A stretch of DNA of 64,000 nucleotides from Flavobacterium sp. HSC-32F16 (GTDB taxonomy: Bacteria > Bacteroidota > Bacteroidia > Flavobacteriales > Flavobacteriaceae), in contig NZ_JALKAC010000004.1 of assembly GCF_024171645.1 (NCBI RefSeq), forward strand, positions 62,001-126,000, given 5' to 3'. Under the pieces are notes generated by a model. It was not told the origin of the DNA and ran no database searches. It saw only the letters and a list, made by a program, of their open reading frames with translations. Shown piece by piece: positions 1-7,878 of this stretch (within the stretch, counting starts at the first letter, position 1; each line of letters begins with the position of its first letter). Position numbers and translations under genes: made by a program.

Positions 1-1499
1 TCTTCCCAAAGAGTTTCGACTTCGTCAACTTTTACACGACGCAGAGAAAGCGCCCATAAAAAAGGAGCAATTACAACCAAAGTTAGTAAAGCGGCTAATG
101 TGTTTCCAAATCTTGTGTCAGCTACTAGAGGCGCTACAAATTTTGACGATAATAAAATAATAGCCGTTATGATTATTGTATGCAGTATTATTTGGGTTAT
201 AGAAGATCTCAGTACAATCTGCCATGTGCTTACAGATTTAATTGCCTGAGCATTTACACTATATCTGTTGATGTTTTTTACCCATCTTTTAGGCATTTTT
301 TGTTCCAGAAACTGCGCAAAAGATTCTGAATATTTAATTAAAAATGGAGTTGTAAAGGTAGTAATGGCAGAAACTGCTACAATTATAGGATATAAGAAAT
401 CGCTTGTAACTTTCAAAGTCATTCCAAGTGTGGCAATAATAAATGAGAACTCCCCAATTTGTGCTAGACTCATTCCGGTTTGAACGGATTGTTTAAGAGG
501 CTGACCAGAGATTAACGCGCCCAGAGATGAACTAAATGCTTTTCCGAAAATAGTTAAAAGTGTAATTAAAGCTACCGGAAGTGCATAGGTTACCAATGTT
601 TCAGGATTAATCAACATTCCCACAGATACAAAGAAAACGGCGCCAAATAAATCTTTTACAGGCTGAATTAAATGTTCAATTTTTTCTGCCTGAGTCGTTT
701 CTGCAATAATAGAACCCATGATAAAAGCTCCCAAAGCCGGAGAAAAACCAACATTTGCAGCAAAAATCACCATCATTAAACATAATGCCAGCGAGATAAT
801 AAGCAGCATTTCATCGGTTAAAAGATGTTTGGCTTTTTTCAAAATGGTTGGAATAATAAAGATGCCGCCCAAAAACCATATAATTAAAAAGAAAACTAAT
901 TTTAAAACGGATTGTAATAATTCGCCTCCAGAAACCTGGTCGCTTACCGCAATTGTCGATAATAAAACGAGCATTAAAATGGCTACGATATCTTCAACAA
1001 TAAGGGCTCCAAATACAATCCCAACGAACTTTTTTCCTTTTACACCTAATTCATCAAAAGCCCTGATAATAATTGTTGTTGAGGAAATTGATAGTGTTGC
1101 TCCCAGAAAAATACTGTCCATCTGTCCCCAGCCCATCCATTGGCCCACACAATATCCAATGAGTGTCATGAATAATATTTGGGTTATAGCGGTGACGGAA
1201 GAAGTACCGCCGACTTTCATTAATTTTTTGAAACTAAATTCGAGTCCTAAACTAAATAATAGAAATATTACTCCAATTTCGGCCCAGACTTCAACACTTT
1301 TCATGTCGGTTATGGAAGGGAAAAAATCAAAATGGTTTCCGGCTAGAAATCCTGCAATCAGGTATCCTAAAACCAGAGGCTGTTTCATTTTTTTAAATAA
1401 AAGAACTGCGATTCCAGCGGTCATCAAAATCAATCCTAAATCGCTGATTAAGGGTTGTAAGTGATGAGTAGTTTCGGCAGCGGCATTTAAGGCAATCAT
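1..1499 (-). CDS. Kef-type (CPA2) cation:proton antiporter, 3' end outside window
   Basis: An open frame runs on the minus strand from an ATG at 1499-1497 to the window edge without a stop, about 499 residues. The reverse complement reads MIALNAAAETTHHLQPLISD at the N-terminus, then PLVLGYLIAGFLAG in the first membrane hairpin and GALIVEDIVAILMLVL further in, a motif typical of the CPA2 Na+/H+ exchanger domain. Many hydrophobic segments indicate an inner-membrane protein exchanging K+ or Na+ for protons. At the window edge it continues past the exchanger domain into a further membrane segment (LLTLVVIAPFLWALSLRRVK), so a cytoplasmic TrkA or other regulatory domain may lie outside. A long open frame on the opposite strand (718-1464) is only its shadow. 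The family call is firm; the transported ion is not known. Confidence 0.88.
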   Translation of the reverse strand, partial: MIALNAAAETTHHLQPLISDLGLILMTAGIAVLLFKKMKQPLVLGYLIAGFLAGNHFDFFPSITDMKSVEVWAEIGVIFLLFSLGLEFSFKKLMKVGGTSSVTAITQILFMTLIGYCVGQWMGWGQMDSIFLGATLSISSTTIIIRAFDELGVKGKKFVGIVFGALIVEDIVAILMLVLLSTIAVSDQVSGGELLQSVLKLVFFLIIWFLGGIFIIPTILKKAKHLLTDEMLLIISLALCLMMVIFAANVGFSPALGAFIMGSIIAETTQAEKIEHLIQPVKDLFGAVFFVSVGMLINPETLVTYALPVALITLLTIFGKAFSSSLGALISGQPLKQSVQTGMSLAQIGEFSFIIATLGMTLKVTSDFLYPIIVAVSAITTFTTPFLIKYSESFAQFLEQKMPKRWVKNINRYSVNAQAIKSVSTWQIVLRSSITQIILHTIIITAIILLSSKFVAPLVADTRFGNTLAALLTLVVIAPFLWALSLRRVKVDEVETLWE

Positions 1500-1573
1500 A
1501 AAGTGGTATTTGTTTTCAGGAGTCTATTCAGTTTTTCATCTCCAAAAGGATTCACTGAACTACTCCGGTTAAA

Positions 1574-1608
1574 TAAAAAAAGCTATCTCGATAAAGATAG
1601 CTTTTTTT
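1574..1608. terminator. bidirectional rho-independent terminator
   Basis: An A-tract, the stem AGCTATCT, the loop CGATAA, the stem AGATAGCT and a T-tract. It lies downstream of purB (minus strand) and upstream of the antiporter start, so it mainly ends purB transcripts. Confidence 0.75.
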
Positions 1609-1630
1609 GACAAAATATTTTAGATTTTCT

Positions 1631-2977
1631 TTAAATTCCTGTGTAATTGCTAGGAGTTATCTGCATTAATTCTGCTCTAACCGCATCTGAAACTTCTAAA
1701 GATGCAATGAAATTATGAATTGCATTTTTATCAATTGCTTCATTGGTTCTGGTTAAACCTTTTAAAGCTTCATACGGATTAGGATAGGCTTCGCGACGTA
1801 AAATTGTTTGAATAGCTTCTGCCACAACTGCCCAGTTTTTTTCTAGATCTTCAGCAAATTTACCTTCGTTTAAAAGTAATTTGTTTAAACCTTTCAGAGT
1901 AGCTTCAAAAGCAATAATGGTATGTCCCATTGGTACACCAACATTACGTAAAACAGTACTGTCAGTTAAATCACGCTGTAACCTTGAAATAGGAAGTTTA
2001 GCCGACAAATGTTCGAAAATAGCATTGGCAATTCCTAAATTTCCTTCAGAGTTTTCAAAATCAATAGGATTTACTTTGTGCGGCATTGCAGATGAACCAA
2101 TTTCTCCGGCTTTGATTTTTTGTTTAAAATATTCCATTGAAACATATGTCCAGATGTCACGATCTAAATCGATAATGATATTGTTGATTCTTTTTAAACC
2201 ATCAAAAAAGGCAGCAAAATGATCGTAATGCTCGATTTGAGTCGTTGGAAAAGAATGGTGTAAACCCAAATCTGATTCAACAAATTTATTTCCAAATTGT
2301 TTCCAGTCGATTTGCGGGTAAGCAACATGATGTGCATTAAAGTTTCCTGTTGCTCCGCCAAATTTAGCGGCAAACGGAATATTGAATAACAAACGCATCT
2401 GCTCTTCTAAACGCTCTACAAAAACAAGGATTTCTTTTCCTAAACGAGTAGGAGAAGCCGGTTGTCCGTGTGTACGAGCCAGCATAGGAATGTCTTTCCA
2501 CTCAACGCTTAATTCTTTCAATTTAGAAATTAAAGCGATTAAAGACGGCATATAAACCTGCTCAAAAGCTTCTTTTGTAGAAAGCGGAATTGCTGTATTG
2601 TTAATATCCTGAGATGTTAATCCGAAGTGAATGAACTCTTTATATTGAGACAGACCTAATTTTTCAAAAGCATCTTTAATAAAGTATTCAACCGCTTTTA
2701 CGTCGTGGTTGGTTACTTTTTCTGTTTCTTTAATCCAAAGCGCATCTTCAGTAGAGAAATTTTTATAAATATTTCTTAAACTGTCGAATAAATCTGAATT
2801 TATACCAGAAAGCTGCGGTAACGGAATTTCGCATAAAGCGATGAAATATTCAATTTCAACTAATACGCGATATTTTATTAAAGCTTCTTCTGAGAAGAAA
2901 GGTGCCAAATTTTGAGTTTTATTTCTATATCTTCCGTCAATTGGCGATATAGCATTCAATTCGTTTAGAGTAGTCAT
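1631..2977 (-). CDS. purB: adenosylsuccinate lyase
   Basis: A 448-residue enzyme of the fumarase/aspartase superfamily. It cleaves SAICAR to AICAR and adenylosuccinate to AMP in purine synthesis, in the cytosol as a homotetramer. Visible landmarks are NAISPIDGRYRNKT at the N-terminus, TSQD near 121, the substrate-binding THGQPA near 169-174, and the family signature GSSAMPHKVNP near residue 293-303. The frame could open at 3004 (MHLSKNNIT...), but the ATG at 2977 (MTTLNEL) matches where family members start, so it is chosen. Transcribed alone with a clear terminator at 1574-1608. The length is normal for the compact Bacteroidota form. Confidence 0.96.
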   Translation of the reverse strand: MTTLNELNAISPIDGRYRNKTQNLAPFFSEEALIKYRVLVEIEYFIALCEIPLPQLSGINSDLFDSLRNIYKNFSTEDALWIKETEKVTNHDVKAVEYFIKDAFEKLGLSQYKEFIHFGLTSQDINNTAIPLSTKEAFEQVYMPSLIALISKLKELSVEWKDIPMLARTHGQPASPTRLGKEILVFVERLEEQMRLLFNIPFAAKFGGATGNFNAHHVAYPQIDWKQFGNKFVESDLGLHHSFPTTQIEHYDHFAAFFDGLKRINNIIIDLDRDIWTYVSMEYFKQKIKAGEIGSSAMPHKVNPIDFENSEGNLGIANAIFEHLSAKLPISRLQRDLTDSTVLRNVGVPMGHTIIAFEATLKGLNKLLLNEGKFAEDLEKNWAVVAEAIQTILRREAYPNPYEALKGLTRTNEAIDKNAIHNFIASLEVSDAVRAELMQITPSNYTGI

Positions 2978-3066
2978 TGTTATGTTGTTTTTCGAAAGGT
3001 GCAAATATAAGGGATTGTTAAAACTTCTGAAAATTACTGAAGCTTTATTATGACCTAACTTTTAAT

Positions 3067-3759
3067 TTAAATCATGGTTTTGAATATTTTATCCCAAAAA
3101 GTAAAATAAAATCCAAAATTATGAGCTTGGTTCTTATGATGGTCTGAATGAAATTTAGTGGTAGAAATCAATTTCGTAAAATAACTTTTATACCAAAAGG
3201 CGGGAAAAAGATCTTTTTCCAGATGTCCAAAGATTCCATACATCAAGTTTAAAAATAAATAAATAGTAAGACTGATATAATTGAGCTGGAAAATAGAAAT
3301 CAAAATGAGCCAGATAAAACCAAAACCTAAAGTTTCTACAGGATGAAGTATAAACAAACTGTAAACATTGGTGTCAATATGAGTATGATGCAGTTTGTGA
3401 ATTGAATGAAACCATTTTAAAGTATGCGCCAGATAATGAAAGCAAAACATAAAAAAATCCATTAATACAATAAGCAATAAAGTATCGAGAATAATAGAAA
3501 CCCAATTGTTAGAAAAATCAATTTTAATAATCCCTAATTGATACAACTCAAAACCCAGGGAGGTAATAAATATATTGCAGACTAATGTAGAAATAACCCA
3601 TTTTCGATCTTTTGTGCTTAAAACAGTATTTGCGGGCTCAATTATTTTTCCAATTACAACAGCCATCGCCAAAAGACTTATGTTTTCAAGAGAAAAAATA
3701 AGCAATTGAGTCAAAAAACTTAATTGTGATAATTGTTGTAATACTATTTCAATAGTCAT
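3067..3759 (-). CDS. sterol desaturase / fatty acid hydroxylase family membrane protein
   Basis: A 230-residue integral membrane protein with four or five hydrophobic segments and the histidine clusters of the di-iron fatty acid hydroxylase superfamily: HYLAH (108-112), HSIHKLHH (118-125) and HSDHH (204-208). These ligate a di-iron centre that hydroxylates or desaturates lipid-like substrates. Its start overlaps the stop of the upstream sirtuin gene by 4 bp (ATGA), so the two are co-translated. Bacteroidota members of this family act on lipids or carotenoids, but nothing here fixes the substrate, and no carotenoid genes are adjacent. The family call is strong; the function is inferred only at class level. 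Confidence 0.85.
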   Translation of the reverse strand: MTIEIVLQQLSQLSFLTQLLIFSLENISLLAMAVVIGKIIEPANTVLSTKDRKWVISTLVCNIFITSLGFELYQLGIIKIDFSNNWVSIILDTLLLIVLMDFFMFCFHYLAHTLKWFHSIHKLHHTHIDTNVYSLFILHPVETLGFGFIWLILISIFQLNYISLTIYLFLNLMYGIFGHLEKDLFPAFWYKSYFTKLISTTKFHSDHHKNQAHNFGFYFTFWDKIFKTMI

Positions 3760-4457
3760 GATAGGTTTTCTAATTCGAATAGTTTTGTTCTCATCTCTGC
3801 AACACCTTCGGTTGCTGTTTTAGCAATAACTTCAACTTTATTTCTAATATTTGGAATTGAAATAGGTTTTGGGTCGATATAAAAAACCGGTGTAATGCTG
3901 TATATATACGAAATCAAACCTGCAGCAGGATAAACCTGAAGCGAAGTTCCGATAACGGCAAAATAGTCAGCATTTTCTACAATAGGAATAGCTTCTTCCA
4001 GAGCAGGAACCATTTCTCCAAACCAAACAATATGCGGGCGCAATTGATGTCCGTTTTCGTCTAAATCACCCGTAAACAAATCATCTTGCCAGTCTAAAAT
4101 TAAATCAGGATTTTGCGTGCTTCTTACTTTTAATAATTCCCCATGTAAATGCAAAACTTTTGTACTTCCGGCACGTTCATGTAAATCATCGACATTTTGA
4201 GTGATAATATAAACATCGAAATCTTTTTCTAATTCGGCCAAAATTTGATGACCTAAATTAGGCTGTACTTCTTTGAGCTGCTGACGTCTTTTATTATAAA
4301 AATCCAAAACCAGTTCCTGATTTTTGTGCCAGCCTTCTGGAGTTGCGACTTCCATTACGTCATGTCCTTCCCATAAACCATCGCTGTCTCGAAAAGTTTT
4401 AATGCCGCTTTCGGCACTAATTCCGGCACCCGTTAAAACCACAAGTTTCTTTTTCAT
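3756..4457 (-). CDS. Sir2 family NAD-dependent protein deacylase (CobB/SIRT5-like)
   Basis: A 233-residue sirtuin. NAD-binding GAGISAESGIKTFRDSDGLW lies at the N-terminus, followed by TQNVDD with the catalytic HLHGE. FYNKRR supplies the Tyr and Arg that mark class III sirtuins, which prefer succinyl or malonyl lysine, as in E. coli CobB and SIRT5. The small-domain region between the catalytic His and RPHIVWFGE has no cysteine, so the usual structural zinc site appears to be missing. The frame extends upstream to 4580, but the ATG at 4457 (MKKKLVVLTGAG) is the natural family start. It overlaps the following hydroxylase gene by 4 bp. The family call is firm; acyl preference is inferred from the Y-x2-R pair. 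Confidence 0.9.
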   Translation of the reverse strand: MKKKLVVLTGAGISAESGIKTFRDSDGLWEGHDVMEVATPEGWHKNQELVLDFYNKRRQQLKEVQPNLGHQILAELEKDFDVYIITQNVDDLHERAGSTKVLHLHGELLKVRSTQNPDLILDWQDDLFTGDLDENGHQLRPHIVWFGEMVPALEEAIPIVENADYFAVIGTSLQVYPAAGLISYIYSITPVFYIDPKPISIPNIRNKVEVIAKTATEGVAEMRTKLFELENLS

Positions 4458-4623
4458 TCGTATTTTAATTAAAAGATAAAAATAACAATTTCGAAAATGT
4501 AAGACAGAATTACACGATTCTTTTTTAAATAATTTTAGATATAATAAACCGTACTTATACTTATTGTTTGGGTTTCTCAAATTATTTAGTTTTAATGTCT
4601 TAATTAAGAAAAGAAATTTCTAA

Positions 4624-5157
4624 ATGCTTTTAATACAATTTACAGGATTATCGGGTTCGGGAAAAACGACGTTGGCAGAAAATGTTCGGCATTTATTAAT
4701 TAAAAACAATTATAAAGCCGAAATAGTGGATGGCGATGTTTACCGAAAAACGATTTGTAAAGATTTAGGATTTTCTAAAGAAGACCGATGCGAGAATGTA
4801 AGACGTCTTTTTAATGTAGGCCGAAATTTCATCGCAGATAATACAATTGTTCTCATGTCAGTCATAAATCCGTATGAAAACATTCGAAACGAACTGCGAA
4901 ATCATGAGTTTGTGAGAACTGTTTTTCTGGATTGTTCTGTCGATAATTTAATCGAAAGAGATCCAAAAGGATTGTATAAAAAAGCATTGCTTCCAGATGA
5001 TAATCTCAATAAAATCCAAAATTTTACTGGAATAAGTGATGTTTTTGAAATTCCCGAAAAGGCGGACTTAACGTTGAAAACTGATGCGGAAACAGTTTCG
5101 GTATCGACTTATAAACTCTACAATTTTATAATCTTTAATCTGGACACTTCCATTTAA
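4624..5157 (+). CDS. cysC: adenylylsulfate (APS) kinase
   Basis: A 177-residue P-loop kinase that phosphorylates adenosine 5'-phosphosulfate to PAPS, the sulfate donor for sulfotransferases. Seen: Walker A GLSGSGKTT (8-16), VDGDVYR, the APS-binding stretch DLGFSKEDRCENVRR, RDPKGLYKKA, and the C-terminal NFTGISDVFEIPEKADL. It is a little shorter than the usual 195-200 residues. It is not next to ATP sulfurylase or sulfite reductase genes, as an assimilatory cysC would be. Instead it is followed on the same strand by an Asp/Asn hydroxylase-like gene and a sulfotransferase gene, which suggests it makes PAPS for a dedicated sulfation reaction. The activity call is strong; the dedicated role is inference from context. 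Confidence 0.9.
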   Translation: MLLIQFTGLSGSGKTTLAENVRHLLIKNNYKAEIVDGDVYRKTICKDLGFSKEDRCENVRRLFNVGRNFIADNTIVLMSVINPYENIRNELRNHEFVRTVFLDCSVDNLIERDPKGLYKKALLPDDNLNKIQNFTGISDVFEIPEKADLTLKTDAETVSVSTYKLYNFIIFNLDTSI

Positions 5158-5273
5158 TTTTATATGTTTTGCTGCATTTGTAAAATTTTGCTTATTTATT
5201 CTGTATTTAAGTTCTTATAAATTATATATTTACTAGGCAAAAACCACATTGTCAAATTTAATCTTCAGCGTAT

Positions 5274-5954
5274 ATGAATCCTTCGTCAAGTCAGCTTCCC
5301 ATTGCTTTTTCAATAGATAAATTACAACATGAACTCGCATTATGCGAAAGTGAATTGTGGACACCGCACTTTAATACATATCGATATGAAGGAAACTGGA
5401 CAAGTGTTTCTTTAAGATCACAATCTGGTTTGGTAAACGATATTACTTCTTTTCCTAATAAAGAGTATAAAAACACTTCACTTCTTGATCGCTGTCATTA
5501 TTTTAAAGAAATTATGGATTGGTTTCAATGCGAAAAAGAAGCCGTTCGACTGCTTCGTTTAGGGCCAGACAGTGCAATAAAAGAACATGTAGATAATGAT
5601 ACTTCTTATGAAGATGGATTTTTCAGGATTCATGTTCCAATTATTACCAATTCGGAAGTTTTCTTTTATGTAGATAGTAAACTGGTTCCAATGAAAATGG
5701 GAGAGTGCTGGTACGCTAATTTTCAATTGCCGCATAGTGTAGAAAATAAAAGTTCAGAGCCTAGAATTCACCTTACGCTTGACTGCATTAGAAATGAATG
5801 GTCTGATAAACTATTTGCCGAAATGGGCTTTGATATTCATGCTTCAGTTAAAAAAGAATATTCTGAGGAAATGAAACGGCGAATGATCGAGGAACTTTCC
5901 CTAAATCCATCAAAAATTAATGCTGAAATCATTGCAAGACTTCAATCAAAATAA
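5274..5954 (+). CDS. aspartyl/asparaginyl beta-hydroxylase-like Fe(II)/2-oxoglutarate oxygenase
   Basis: A 226-residue soluble protein with the Asp/Asn beta-hydroxylase fold. The iron ligands H105-x-D107 (in IKEHVDND) and H154 (in QLPHSVEN) are present, and R164 (in EPRIHLTLD) fits the 2-oxoglutarate carboxylate anchor. FRIHVPI at 117-123 is the conserved beta-strand typical of the family. There is no signal peptide, so it acts in the cytosol. The C-terminal 45 residues are charged and helical. It sits between APS kinase and a sulfotransferase, 11 bp before the latter, and is probably co-transcribed with it. A hydroxyl made by this enzyme could be the site sulfated by its neighbour. The substrate, protein, peptide or small molecule, is unknown. 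Confidence 0.82.
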   Translation: MNPSSSQLPIAFSIDKLQHELALCESELWTPHFNTYRYEGNWTSVSLRSQSGLVNDITSFPNKEYKNTSLLDRCHYFKEIMDWFQCEKEAVRLLRLGPDSAIKEHVDNDTSYEDGFFRIHVPIITNSEVFFYVDSKLVPMKMGECWYANFQLPHSVENKSSEPRIHLTLDCIRNEWSDKLFAEMGFDIHASVKKEYSEEMKRRMIEELSLNPSKINAEIIARLQSK

Positions 5955-5965
5955 TTATCATAAAA

Positions 5966-6934
5966 ATGGAAAACATAAATCATCCTCTTTTTAATTGGAT
6001 TCCGTATAAGTTAATCGAAAAGGATAATGAAGTTTATTTTGAATGGCTTTATCTGTCTGATATAAAATTTGCAGAACCTTTTTTTGATGAAACGGTTTCG
6101 AAATGTAAAAGTCATGAGTACAATTCTAAAAGAATAAAAGCAGTAAGTTCTGTAGATAATTTGATAGAATGGTCTCAGGAATTAGAATCTGTTGAATTGA
6201 AATCGCTTGTTTTTCATGTGTCAAGATGCGGATCTACAATGTTGAGTCAATGTTTGGCAACTTCGTCAGAAAATATTATGATTTCTGAAGGTCCAATTAT
6301 TGACCAGATTTTAAGAAGTGATAATTTTGGTTTAGAGAAAAAAGCGACTCTTTTAAAATCTGTTTTAAAGTTTTTAGGACAAAAAAGATTTCATGAACAA
6401 AAGAATTTAATTTTAAAACTAGATGCCTGGCATATTTTTAATGCAGGATATTTAAGAACTGTTTTTCCTGAAATCCCTTTTGCGCTTCTTTATCGAAAAC
6501 CAGATGAGGTTTTGAAATCGCATCAAAAGTTAATGGGAATGCACATGGTTCCGAATTTAATTCCGCCAACAGTTTTTGGGATCACCAATCAGGAAATCGA
6601 GGAAACAAATTTTCAACAATATGGCGCTTTGGTTTTGGAGAAATATTTTAAGGGTTTTCTCGATTTTTACGAAACAGATCGAAATACTGCTCTTTTAAAC
6701 TATAACGAAGGAATGAAAAATGTTATCGAAAAATTCATATCCTTTATCGATGTTGATTATGCTCAGGATGAACTTGAAAAAATGTTTGAGCGATTAAAAA
6801 AACATTCTAAAAATGAAAGTGTTGTTTTTAATGGAGATTCGTTTAAAGAAGAGGCTTTGCCTGTAGATTTTACAAGACTCAATATTTTGCATAAAAATTT
6901 AAGCAATACACTTTTGGAACATTCAGGACGTTGA
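5966..6934 (+). CDS. sulfotransferase family protein
   Basis: A 322-residue protein with the PAPS-binding loop HVSRCGSTMLSQ (84-95), equivalent to the 5'-phosphosulfate loop. The second PAPS element is around LLYRKPDEVLKSHQK (174-188), where an Arg and a Ser normally contact the 3'-phosphate. ISEGP follows the first loop as in other bacterial sulfotransferases. No signal peptide or membrane segment is seen. It is the last gene of the plus-strand trio with APS kinase and the Asp/Asn hydroxylase-like enzyme, so PAPS supply and sulfate transfer are genetically linked. The acceptor is unknown. The family call is good; the pathway is inferred. Confidence 0.8.
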   Translation: MENINHPLFNWIPYKLIEKDNEVYFEWLYLSDIKFAEPFFDETVSKCKSHEYNSKRIKAVSSVDNLIEWSQELESVELKSLVFHVSRCGSTMLSQCLATSSENIMISEGPIIDQILRSDNFGLEKKATLLKSVLKFLGQKRFHEQKNLILKLDAWHIFNAGYLRTVFPEIPFALLYRKPDEVLKSHQKLMGMHMVPNLIPPTVFGITNQEIEETNFQQYGALVLEKYFKGFLDFYETDRNTALLNYNEGMKNVIEKFISFIDVDYAQDELEKMFERLKKHSKNESVVFNGDSFKEEALPVDFTRLNILHKNLSNTLLEHSGR

Positions 6935-6971
6935 AAAAATAAAACAATTTTCATTTTGTTTATTTCTAATG

Positions 6972-6979
6972 TATTTTTG
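6972..6979 (+). promoter_or_regulatory. putative -7 element of the trmH promoter
   Basis: TATTTTTG matches the Bacteroidota -7 consensus TAnnTTTG and lies 18 bp before the trmH start. The nearest TTTG (6955-6958) is closer than the usual -33 spacing, so only the -7 element is supported. Confidence 0.4.
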
Positions 6980-6996
6980 CGCCAAACACATATAAA

Positions 6997-7659
6997 ATGA
7001 TTGATTTAGATTACCTGGCATTTCTTGAAAATATATTAACGGATAACCGTAAAGAGAAATTTCTTAAAGTATTAGAAAATCGTACCAAACATTTTACCAT
7101 TGCGGTCGAAGATGTTTTTCAAATGCATAACACAAGCGCGGTAATGCGCAGCTGCGAAGTTTTTGGAATTCAGGAATTGAATATTATCGAACAGCGTTTT
7201 GGAAAAAGAATTGATAAAGAAATAGCAATGGGAGCTCAAAAATGGGTTGATATCAATCAATTTGATTCAATTACAAATTGTGTATCAACTTTAAAAAATA
7301 AAGGGTATCAAATTATTGCTACGACTCCACACGAAAATGATTGTCTTTTGGAAGATTTTGATATTACAAAACCGAGCGCTTTATTCTTCGGAACAGAACG
7401 TGACGGACTTTCGCAGGAAATATTAGAAAAAGCCGATGGTTTTCTTAAAATTCCAATGGTTGGTTTTACAGAGAGTCTGAATATATCTGTTTCGGCTGCG
7501 ATCATCATTCAAAATCTTACCAACAGACTGCGAAATTCAGATATTGACTGGCATTTATCTGATAAAGAAATATTAGAAAAACGTCTGGCGTGGGCTAAAA
7601 ATTCAATTAAAGATATCAAGAGAATCGAAGCACGTTATTATCAGGAAAATCCAATATAG
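6997..7659 (+). CDS. trmH: tRNA (guanosine(18)-2'-O)-methyltransferase-like SPOUT enzyme
   Basis: A 220-residue SPOUT methyltransferase. The three family motifs are clear: NTSAVMRSCEVFG (motif 1, with the catalytic Arg), FFGTERDGLS (motif 2) and IPMVGFTESLNISVSAAI (motif 3, the knot that binds S-adenosylmethionine). The C-terminal helical extension (RLAWAKNSIKDIKRIEARYY) fits TrmH rather than the longer RlmB forms. It would 2'-O-methylate G18 in the tRNA D-loop, in the cytosol. It has its own -7 element and is followed by repeat-rich DNA. TrmH is preferred over other SpoU-class enzymes because of its length and C-terminus. Confidence 0.88.
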   Translation: MIDLDYLAFLENILTDNRKEKFLKVLENRTKHFTIAVEDVFQMHNTSAVMRSCEVFGIQELNIIEQRFGKRIDKEIAMGAQKWVDINQFDSITNCVSTLKNKGYQIIATTPHENDCLLEDFDITKPSALFFGTERDGLSQEILEKADGFLKIPMVGFTESLNISVSAAIIIQNLTNRLRNSDIDWHLSDKEILEKRLAWAKNSIKDIKRIEARYYQENPI

Positions 7660-7665
7660 CGATTT

Positions 7666-7687
7666 CCTGCAAGGTTTCCAAAACCTT
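7666..7687. repeat. short hairpin repeat, CAAGGTTT type
   Basis: CAAGGTTT and AAACCTTG form an 8-bp stem just after trmH. A similar element (CCTGCAAGATTTCCAAAACC) recurs at 7798-7822. Confidence 0.55.
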
Positions 7688-7701
7688 GTTTAAGGTTTAA
7701 G

Positions 7702-7770
7702 CTTTTTTCGCCAAGAATTACACGAATTAATTAATTTAAAAATTTGTGAAAATTCGTGGCGAAAATTTTT
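7702..7770. repeat. ACGAATT-type inverted repeat, copy 1
   Basis: The left part TTTTTTCGCCAAGAATTACA and the right part GAAAATTCGTGGCGAAAA are inverted imperfect arms around an AT-rich centre. The same design recurs at 37689-37773 and 48617-48703, always intergenic. Confidence 0.6.
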
Positions 7771-7839
7771 TCTTATTTAAACAGCTGCTTAAAATACCTG
7801 CAAGATTTCCAAAACCTTACAGGAGACTTGTTGAGAAAA

Positions 7840-7876
7840 CCTAGAACCTTAGCATCTCAGCACCATAGTTCCTTTA
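7840..7876. repeat. tandem 8-mer repeat, CTTAGNAN type, copy 1
   Basis: Successive units CCTAGAAC, CTTAGCAT, CTCAGCAC, CATAGTTC. Related runs lie at 14015-14050, 29337-29420 and 52036-52064. Confidence 0.55.
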
Positions 7877-7878
7877 AG

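Noticed and set aside
718..1464. Long plus-strand open frame (248 codons)
   Set aside because: It lies opposite the Kef-type antiporter gene, whose minus-strand frame is open over the whole region with clear membrane motifs. The plus-strand protein has no recognisable family features.
5164..5220. 18-residue frame rich in Cys (MFCCICK...) between APS kinase and the hydroxylase gene, considered as a modified-peptide precursor
   Set aside because: It is very short, AT-rich and has no leader or core design. It is within chance expectation.
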